Shown: positions 13,003-18,835 of the stretch, one piece after another
How the letters are laid out: each line of letters begins with the position of its first letter
Position numbering within the stretch: the stretch's first letter is position 1
Position numbers and translations under genes: made by a program
Source of the DNA: a virus
IMG/VR virus record: IMGVR_UViG_3300025645_000551
Coordinates: 1 to 21,219 of that record
Direction: 5' to 3' (one strand)
DNA: 21,219 nucleotides
The notes under the pieces: model-generated
Seen by the model: only the letters and a program-made list of their open reading frames with translations
The model's database searches: none
What the model was told of the DNA's origin: nothing

Positions 13003-14103
13003 ATGGCACAGAACCTCAACATCCCGTACTTTCCAACGCCGCCGGGGCAATACTCGCAGCAGTATCTCGCCGAAGTGACGCGGGCGTTCTCGCTATTTGC
13101 GCAGCAGTCTCGCGTGCCGGGCCCGGAGCGGGCCACGTCTCTGACGCTCACCACGAGTGCCAACAACGTCGACACAGGACAGCTGTCATACAACAGCGCC
13201 GAAGACACGATCGACCTCACGCATCTCAACGGCGTCACACAGCAGATTGGATTCGAAACCTTCATGCGGGTTACGAACGACACTGGGTCCACAATCCCGA
13301 ACGGCACGGTCGTCGGCTTTGCCGGCGTCAATGGCGAGATTAAGGTTTCGCCGTACATCGCAGACGGCTCCGTGCTCGAGGTTTACTTCGTTGGGGTTAC
13401 GACATTCGAGATGGTCGATGGCGCCACCGGTCCAGTCACAATATACGGCAAGGTGCGAAATATCGACACGACAGGGACCGACGTCGGAGAGACATGGCTC
13501 GCAGGGGACATCATCTACGCATCGCCCAGCACCGCAGGTGCATTTACCAAAGTACGCCCGACTGCTCCGCAGGCTGTCATCGTCGTCGCTGCAGTTCTCG
13601 TGGTGGACGCTACCGAAGGCGAAATCATGGTACGCCCAACAATCCCTATCGGGTTGGACTACGGCGCGTTCGACTCCACGACGAGCCAGACTTTGGCCAC
13701 TGCAAACACGGCAACACCAATCACACTGCAAAACACACTCTTGGCAAACGGTATCTCGATCGGCACGCCGACATCGCGGATTAGCGTAACGCAGGCAGGC
13801 TTCTACCAAATAGATATGTCGGTGCAGTTCACGTCGTCTAGCGCGTCGGCAAAAACGCTGTACTTTTGGATATCCAAGAACGACACAGACGTAACGAATA
13901 CGACACGGGTTTATACCGTAAAAGCAAACGGCGACCAACGAAACCTGTCCGCAACCTACCTCTTGCCTCTTTTGGCGGGAGACTACTTCGAACTCAAATG
14001 GGCCGCTACTGACACCGCGGTGAACCTCACAGCTACAACCGGACTGGCTTTTGCCCCAGACGTGCCAGCGGTGCTGCTATCAGTGGCGCAAATCCAACTT
14101 TAA
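13003..14103 (+). CDS. virion fibre-like protein with C-terminal jelly-roll (C1q/TNF-like) domain
   Basis: 366 residues. The N-terminus (IPYFPTPPGQYSQQYLAEVT) looks like a short attachment segment with a helix. Residues about 83-210 match, from memory, a module widespread in phage fibres: MRVTNDTGSTIPNGTVVGFA ... FVGVTT ... GPVTIYGKVRNIDTTGTDVG ... GDIIYASPSTAG ... GEIMVRPT. Residues about 222-366 have DYGAFDSTTSQTLATANTAT, then ISVTQAGFYQIDMSVQFTSS, a YFWISKNDTDV strand and YLLPLLAGDYFELKWAATDT, consistent with a C1q/TNF-type jelly roll that trimerises and can bind ligands. It is probably a virion surface protein. It is the last gene before the only sizeable non-coding gap. Confidence 0.75.
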   Translation: MAQNLNIPYFPTPPGQYSQQYLAEVTRAFSLFAQQSRVPGPERATSLTLTTSANNVDTGQLSYNSAEDTIDLTHLNGVTQQIGFETFMRVTNDTGSTIPNGTVVGFAGVNGEIKVSPYIADGSVLEVYFVGVTTFEMVDGATGPVTIYGKVRNIDTTGTDVGETWLAGDIIYASPSTAGAFTKVRPTAPQAVIVVAAVLVVDATEGEIMVRPTIPIGLDYGAFDSTTSQTLATANTATPITLQNTLLANGISIGTPTSRISVTQAGFYQIDMSVQFTSSSASAKTLYFWISKNDTDVTNTTRVYTVKANGDQRNLSATYLLPLLAGDYFELKWAATDTAVNLTATTGLAFAPDVPAVLLSVAQIQL

Positions 14104-14111
14104 CCTACGGG

Positions 14112-14140
14112 GTTACAACGCAACATACCCGTGCTATAAT
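14112..14140 (+). promoter_or_regulatory. sigma70-type promoter with extended -10
   Basis: GTTACA at 14112-14117 (four of six to TTGACA), a 17-base spacer, and a perfect TATAAT at 14135-14140 preceded by TGC (14132-14134), giving an extended -10. Transcription would start near 14147, about 20 bases before ATG 14168. It lies in the longest intergenic gap of the window (14104-14167) and would drive the ejection-type genes. A five-base inverted repeat (TAACC at 14101-14105, GGTTA at 14111-14115) touches the -35 and could be chance or a weak operator. Confidence 0.7.
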
Positions 14141-14155
14141 CCGCGGAACACGACA

Positions 14156-14160
14156 AAGGA
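14156..14160 (+). promoter_or_regulatory. Shine-Dalgarno deciding the start at 14168
   Basis: AAGGA at 14156-14160, seven bases before ATG 14168. Together with the promoter it supports this ATG over the upstream in-frame start at 14051, which lies inside the previous gene. Confidence 0.7.
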
Positions 14161-14167
14161 AATCGCC

Positions 14168-15340
14168 ATGGTATTACCCATCATTCTCAGCCTTCTTGGA
14201 TCTGGAGCTGCCGGTGCAGGTATCCTCGGCGGTATGAGCCCCCTCATTGCAGGTGCGCTCGGTTCAGGTATCGGCACTGCTGTCCAGACAGGAGACCTCG
14301 AAAAGGGCCTCAAGGCAGGTGTTCTATCCGGGATTGCTGGCGGGCTCGCCGGTAAGTTTCTCGGTGGCGGGGAAGCCGCGCAGGGTCTGTTAGGTCAAGG
14401 TGGCGCTTCGGCCACAGGTATGACAACCGCTGCGGGTGCGAACCCTCTAGCAGGCATGACCGGCGCTCAGATGCTGCCCGGGGCAGCGGCCGCTACTCCA
14501 GCTGCAGGTGGAATATCCGGCATGCTCCAAAACATCCCGAGCGGGATGGGGTCTGTGGGCACTGCGCCAACAGGTGTACCCATTAGCGAAATGATTCGCG
14601 CAGGACTCAACAAAGGCGCCCTATCAGGTGCCGGTATGGGGGCCGCGTATGGTGCAGCCGCAAGCCAACCTAGAATACCCTTCGCTGCGGAAGAAGAAGA
14701 CGAATACATCCCGAGATCTGCCCCTATGCAGCGTGAGCGATACACGCCCCCAGAGGGATATCGTCCGGGATACGACGCCGAGTTCCAGTATTTTGGCCCC
14801 GCTAAGATGGCCAACGGTGGCATGGTGTCATTTACACCGACAGGGCAAGCCCCAATAGCCATGCAAGGTGGCGGTCTGGCGGATATTGCCGCTGCATCCG
14901 CGCCACAGGCAGCCCCACCAATGAACGAGAAAGCGATCGTCGAAGGTACAATCGCAGCCGTGCAGGGTAAGATTCCAGAAGAACAAGCGGCTCCGATCCT
15001 TGCAGCATTCGTGCAGGCCTACGGCGAAGAAGCACTCCGCAAGCTAGTTGATGATGTGCAGTCAGGTCGCGCGCCTCAAGGCGGCGAAGGTCCAGTACGC
15101 GGCCCCGGCGACGGTATGTCAGACATGATCCCGGCTCGCATGGACGACGGCAGCTCAGACGTTCTTCTCAGTGATGGGGAGTTTGTCATCCCTGCAGATG
15201 TCGTAAGTGGGCTCGGCAACGGCTCGACTGACGCTGGCGCTGCAGAACTTGACCGTATGATGGGTCGTGTCCGCGAGGCACGTACCGGTAAAACAGAACA
15301 GCCTGCAGCAGTTGCAGCGGGCGGAATGGTGCCAGCATGA
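14168..15340 (+). CDS. virion-associated protein with DGMSD / SDGEFVIPAD C-terminal domain
   Basis: 390 residues. Residues 1-60 are hydrophobic and Gly/Ala-rich (MVLPIILSLLGSGAAGAGIL, then GGMSPLIAGALGSGIGTAVQ), suggesting membrane-active segments. The middle is low complexity with AQMLPG, YTPPEGYRPGYDAEFQYFGP and two Gly-Gly motifs (MANGGMV, AMQGGGLADI). Residues about 311-376 carry a domain I remember from many marine phages: GPGDGMSDMIPARMDDG, LLSDGEFVIPADVVSGLGNG, STDAGAAELDRMM and VREARTG. Its function is not established. The position after a dedicated promoter and before ejection-like genes suggests an internal or tail-lumen virion protein. It overlaps the next gene by four bases. Confidence 0.78.
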   Translation: MVLPIILSLLGSGAAGAGILGGMSPLIAGALGSGIGTAVQTGDLEKGLKAGVLSGIAGGLAGKFLGGGEAAQGLLGQGGASATGMTTAAGANPLAGMTGAQMLPGAAAATPAAGGISGMLQNIPSGMGSVGTAPTGVPISEMIRAGLNKGALSGAGMGAAYGAAASQPRIPFAAEEEDEYIPRSAPMQRERYTPPEGYRPGYDAEFQYFGPAKMANGGMVSFTPTGQAPIAMQGGGLADIAAASAPQAAPPMNEKAIVEGTIAAVQGKIPEEQAAPILAAFVQAYGEEALRKLVDDVQSGRAPQGGEGPVRGPGDGMSDMIPARMDDGSSDVLLSDGEFVIPADVVSGLGNGSTDAGAAELDRMMGRVREARTGKTEQPAAVAAGGMVPA

Positions 15341-15807
15341 CGCATGCGTTCGACAGCCAACCATGGCGTCAGGCTCGGGACGCGCAGTTAATGGCGTGGC
15401 TCGGCGATGCTTATGCTGTGCAGTATGTACAGATGATCGGCGAGGCGAGCGAGTTTTTTGACGATCTGATCGACAAAGACAAACCCATCTCTGACGAGTG
15501 GATCGTCGGTATGATGTACAAATTACTGATAGACATGCACGTAAACCCGTTTTTCGCGCGGTTTAAGAGCGAGCTTGTGCCAATCATGTCAGTTGCTATA
15601 AATGCGTGGTTGGATGCAAACCAACTAGAAAAAGGTACCGATACTCAGGTAAGTCGGGCCTACGTACTGCGAGACCTCACGCTCGAAATTCTGCTACACT
15701 CCATTCAGTTGGTGCGCGGGCGGGATTATATGCGGTCGGTCAGCTTGGCGGTGCGAGAGTTCTTCCTGCACGAATCCTTGGATGAATATAGGGAGTCCAC
15801 GCTATGA
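15337..15807 (+). CDS. conserved phage protein of unknown function (helical)
   Basis: 156 residues, with ATGA overlaps at both ends. The protein is predicted helical by eye: WLGDAYAVQYVQMIGEASEF, then FDDLIDKDKPISDEWIVGMM, VNPFFARFKSELVPIMSVAI, NAWLDANQLEKG, AYVLRDLTLEILLHSIQLVR and REFFLHESLDEYRE. I recognise the DDLIDxDxP ... NPFF ... NAWLDAN ... YVLRDL ... HE pattern as a family that accompanies the DGMSD-domain and GAFGGSR proteins in marine podoviruses, always of similar size. The function is unknown. It has no signal peptide. Tight coupling with neighbours suggests a virion component or a scaffold for the internal proteins. Confidence 0.75.
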   Translation: MTHAFDSQPWRQARDAQLMAWLGDAYAVQYVQMIGEASEFFDDLIDKDKPISDEWIVGMMYKLLIDMHVNPFFARFKSELVPIMSVAINAWLDANQLEKGTDTQVSRAYVLRDLTLEILLHSIQLVRGRDYMRSVSLAVREFFLHESLDEYRESTL

Positions 15808-16895
15808 TGGGCGGAAGCAGTGCACCTACCGAACCAACAGACTCAACAGTCACAAGCACACGCATTACAGGGCAGTCAAAACCATACTACGGCCGACTCC
15901 TGAAAGATGCTGAGGCTATATATAACCCGATGGCCGAGTATGAGGGTTACGACAAGCCGCGTATCGCTGAAGCCGGTGCGGATCAATTGCGATCTGCCGA
16001 CATGGCGCGCGGTATAGCCGGATCTGGCATTGCCGGACTCGGCGAAGCTATGGATGTGTCGAGGGGTAACATCGCTGCAGGGCAGCAAGTGGCCGCAGAG
16101 CAGCAGCCATATCAGTTCTCCGGAGTGGATACGAGCGGCGGTCAGTTGAGCGACGCGCAGATGTTTACACCGCAAGCGGCACAACAATATATGTCTCCCT
16201 ATATCCAGAACGTGCTGAGTCGGCAGATGGCCGAACAGCGACGTCAGTTCGACATCGGGCAAGGTGCAAGAGATACGCAGGCAGTCCAAGCTGGGGCGTT
16301 CGGCGGATCACGGTCAGGCGTAGAACAGGCCATGGCCGAAGAAGCGCTGCAGCGCCAGATGGGTGACACCTACGCCGGCGGCATGCAGAGTGCTTATACT
16401 GATGCCCAGTCTATGTTTGGTGCAGACCGCGCCGCGCAGATGGGGCGCGAAGAAGCACAGCTTGCAGAGCGGGCCCGGGCCCAAGAACTTGGCGCTTCCG
16501 AAGCAGGGCGAGTGCAGGGTGCGCAAGCAGCCGAAGACGCACGCGCTATGCAGGATCGGCTGGCAGCCCTTGGGTTCAGTAGCGACCAAGCTATGCAGAT
16601 GGCGGGGCTCGGGGAGACCGCACGCGGCGCCGATATTCAGGGTGCGCAGATGCTAGAAGCTCTCGGTCAGACCGACGAAGCACGCAGGCAGGCGGGACTC
16701 GATATCGGGTATCAAGACTTTTTGCGGCAGCAATCATTCCCGATGCAGCAGCTGCAGGGCATGTCTTCTATCCTACAGGGTGTGCCGGTCGAAACTTCGC
16801 AGACACAGACCACATACGCTCCGGCAAATACCGGACGTGAGATTATGGGTACCGGACTTCAGCTAATCGGCGCGTATAAGGGGTTGCAAGGATGA
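15804..16895 (+). CDS. internal virion / DNA-ejection-like protein (YMSPY, GAFGGSR family)
   Basis: 363 residues with GGGAG at 15791-15795 upstream. An N-terminal Ser/Thr-rich part is followed by a long Gln/Ala-rich helical region. Residues about 123-175 contain the core I recognise from marine podoviruses: FTPQAAQQYMSPYIQNVLSR, QMAEQRRQFDIGQ and QAGAFGGSRSGVEQAMAEEA. After that comes an Ala/Gln/Glu coiled-coil-like stretch (MGREEAQLAERARAQELGAS) and a short C-terminus with PANTGREIMGTGLQLIGAYK. Such helical Gln/Ala-rich proteins resemble capsid-internal proteins released with the genome. That role is inferred from composition and neighbours. The stop overlaps the next start by four bases. 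Confidence 0.75.
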   Translation: MMGGSSAPTEPTDSTVTSTRITGQSKPYYGRLLKDAEAIYNPMAEYEGYDKPRIAEAGADQLRSADMARGIAGSGIAGLGEAMDVSRGNIAAGQQVAAEQQPYQFSGVDTSGGQLSDAQMFTPQAAQQYMSPYIQNVLSRQMAEQRRQFDIGQGARDTQAVQAGAFGGSRSGVEQAMAEEALQRQMGDTYAGGMQSAYTDAQSMFGADRAAQMGREEAQLAERARAQELGASEAGRVQGAQAAEDARAMQDRLAALGFSSDQAMQMAGLGETARGADIQGAQMLEALGQTDEARRQAGLDIGYQDFLRQQSFPMQQLQGMSSILQGVPVETSQTQTTYAPANTGREIMGTGLQLIGAYKGLQG

Positions 16896-18820
16896 TGAAC
16901 TTATTTCAGCTGCAGGAGCAGCTCAAGGACTTCTCCAAGGATCAACTGCTTAAAGAGATGCAGTCTCCGTCGGGGAACGCCCCGCCATTTCTGGTGATGA
17001 CAGAGCTCCAGCGTCGATCTCGCATGGAGAACGCGGCGGCTCTCGACAAGGGTCCACCCACAAGCACTGTCGCCCAAGACACAGTTAATGCTGCAGGTGT
17101 GCCCCAAGGCGGCATCGCCGATATGGCTCGCAGCTTGGCGCCGCAGACAGATATGACACAGAACACCGGCATGATGACACCACAAGCGGGCGTCGCCACG
17201 CAAGGTGCTGCACCCGTGCAGGCCATGCAGGAGGGCGGCCTCGCTGGTATCAGTCGAAATGTGAGCGATTACTATAGTGGCGCCACTCGCGATATGGCTA
17301 TGGACCGCCGGATGGGCTCTGATGCGCAGTATACGCCCCCAGAGCGCGACCTTACTGAATTTTACGCTGCAAAAGCTATCGAGGGGCGTGCCACGCCAGA
17401 AGACCTCGCTCTGCTGGACCGCCAAGCGCGAAGTGCCGGCATGGAGACGGACGCGTTTATTCAAGCGATCTTGAATGGAGACCCCGAGGCCCCGCCTGAG
17501 CTTGGTCCACAGACGATGGACCAGATGATCGAAGGCCCGATGGCCGGACGTGCCCTCGGTGTTGGTCCCGTAGAGTTTAACGTCCCTGACCGACTTTTGC
17601 AGGGGCAGCGTGGTGCCGGCGCATCTGACTTTACGCCGCGCCCAGAAACACCTGCGGGGATTACAGGCATCGCAGATGCGGCCGCGCGGGTCCGGGCAGC
17701 GGAGCGCGCTGCCGAGATCGGAGCGCGTCGCGGACCACCAGAGCAAGCAGCCCCGGAACGGGGCGATGTTATCGACGTCAGCGATGGTATGTCTGCGGCA
17801 CCCCTAGATCAATTCCTCAGCTCCCTGCCGATGGGGGACCTTACCGAAGGGCTTCGCCCGCGCACCGAACGTGTTGCAGATGCGGCCATGGACCGCCGGA
17901 TCGGCGAGGACCAGCCGCAAGCGCCGATCACTACGGTGCCTACTGACCCGAACTACGGATACATCGACCCGAGGGTGGGATATCAAGGGCCCCGTCCGGC
18001 GTTTATAGATCGGGCCATAGAGGCTTTAACTTCGGGCTCTCCGACTATAGCGGGATATGAGTATCCGGAGAACTACGGCACGGCCGAACCGCCAGAAATG
18101 GCTACACTCGTACCTGCAGAAGACCTCGCAGCCATGACAGCTGACGAGTTACTACCAGCACCGCCTACCCCAGAGGTTCTCGCGCCAGAAACCCCAACAG
18201 GGTCGGCGACAACGTCCGGTGCCACGTCTGGCGCCACAAGCGGCGCGACAGTTGGCGGAATGCCGGTACCTCCACCGCAGACAAACGAAGATCGCATGTT
18301 GCAGCAGGATAAGTGGCTTGCACTGGCGCGCTTCGGTGCGGCCTTGGCATCATCGCGGGCCCCTACATTTGGGCAAGCAGTCGGTGAAGCTGGGCAGGTC
18401 GGCCTCGACGCGCTAAGTCAAGCACGCCAAGATTTCCTCGGTCGAAAGGAAGCCGCTGACAAGATGGCCTTGGCCCGCGCCACGCTGGCCGCACGAACTG
18501 CTGGACGTGGTGGCGCAGCCGCAGAAGCTGCTCCGAGGTTTGGCCTGTCTGCCGCGCAGGCGCGTGCTCTGGACCCACTGAACGACGACATTTCGCGGCT
18601 CGAGCAGGCGCTGCTGAACGCCGAGGATGACGCCGCGGCCTCTGAGCCGTGGTTCGGTTCCCCTGACGAGGAATTAGTCGGGGCAGCAAACACAATCCGC
18701 GACAAACTCGCGACACTAAAGCTGCAGCGCGAAAACATCGTGCGCTTCGGGGCGGGCTTACCGACCACGGGCGGAGTTGTTGCGGGTGGTGGCAACGTCG
18801 GGTATGATGTCAGCGACTAA
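16892..18820 (+). CDS. large internal virion-like protein with N-terminal helical head and low-complexity middle
   Basis: 642 residues. The start is ATG 16892 or the adjacent ATG 16895; AAGGGG at 16879-16884 serves either. The N-terminal about 65 residues (LQEQLKDFSKDQLLKEMQSP, PPFLVMTELQRRSRMEN, VAQDTVNAAGVPQGGI) are a signature I know from marine podoviral virion proteins. The middle is acidic, Pro/Ala-rich and apparently disordered, with an AMQEGGLAGI motif, two AMDRR(M/I)G(S/E)D motifs (DNA near 17300 and 17888) and a TSGA triple repeat at residues 441-453. The C-terminal about 170 residues are helical (DKWLALARFGAALASSRAPT, ARQDFLGRKEAADKMALARA, DDISRLEQALLNAEDD). It is probably carried in the capsid or tail and ejected. 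No enzyme motif is seen. Confidence 0.74.
   Translation: MMNLFQLQEQLKDFSKDQLLKEMQSPSGNAPPFLVMTELQRRSRMENAAALDKGPPTSTVAQDTVNAAGVPQGGIADMARSLAPQTDMTQNTGMMTPQAGVATQGAAPVQAMQEGGLAGISRNVSDYYSGATRDMAMDRRMGSDAQYTPPERDLTEFYAAKAIEGRATPEDLALLDRQARSAGMETDAFIQAILNGDPEAPPELGPQTMDQMIEGPMAGRALGVGPVEFNVPDRLLQGQRGAGASDFTPRPETPAGITGIADAAARVRAAERAAEIGARRGPPEQAAPERGDVIDVSDGMSAAPLDQFLSSLPMGDLTEGLRPRTERVADAAMDRRIGEDQPQAPITTVPTDPNYGYIDPRVGYQGPRPAFIDRAIEALTSGSPTIAGYEYPENYGTAEPPEMATLVPAEDLAAMTADELLPAPPTPEVLAPETPTGSATTSGATSGATSGATVGGMPVPPPQTNEDRMLQQDKWLALARFGAALASSRAPTFGQAVGEAGQVGLDALSQARQDFLGRKEAADKMALARATLAARTAGRGGAAAEAAPRFGLSAAQARALDPLNDDISRLEQALLNAEDDAAASEPWFGSPDEELVGAANTIRDKLATLKLQRENIVRFGAGLPTTGGVVAGGGNVGYDVSD
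18212..18250 (+). repeat. TSGA triple repeat (12-base units)
   Basis: Three consecutive Thr-Ser-Gly-Ala units plus a Thr, each encoded with different synonymous codons, including AGC and TCC/TCT for Ser. The repeat is therefore kept for its protein sequence and is not a fresh DNA slippage product. It forms a flexible linker before the helical C-terminus. Confidence 0.7.
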
Positions 18821-18835
18821 CATATAGAGGCCACC

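Noticed and set aside
14051-14167. Upstream extension of the DGMSD-domain protein to 14051
   Set aside because: It would overlap the jelly-roll protein by 53 bases, gives an unrelated Cys-rich peptide, and would start before the promoter that serves the ATG at 14168.
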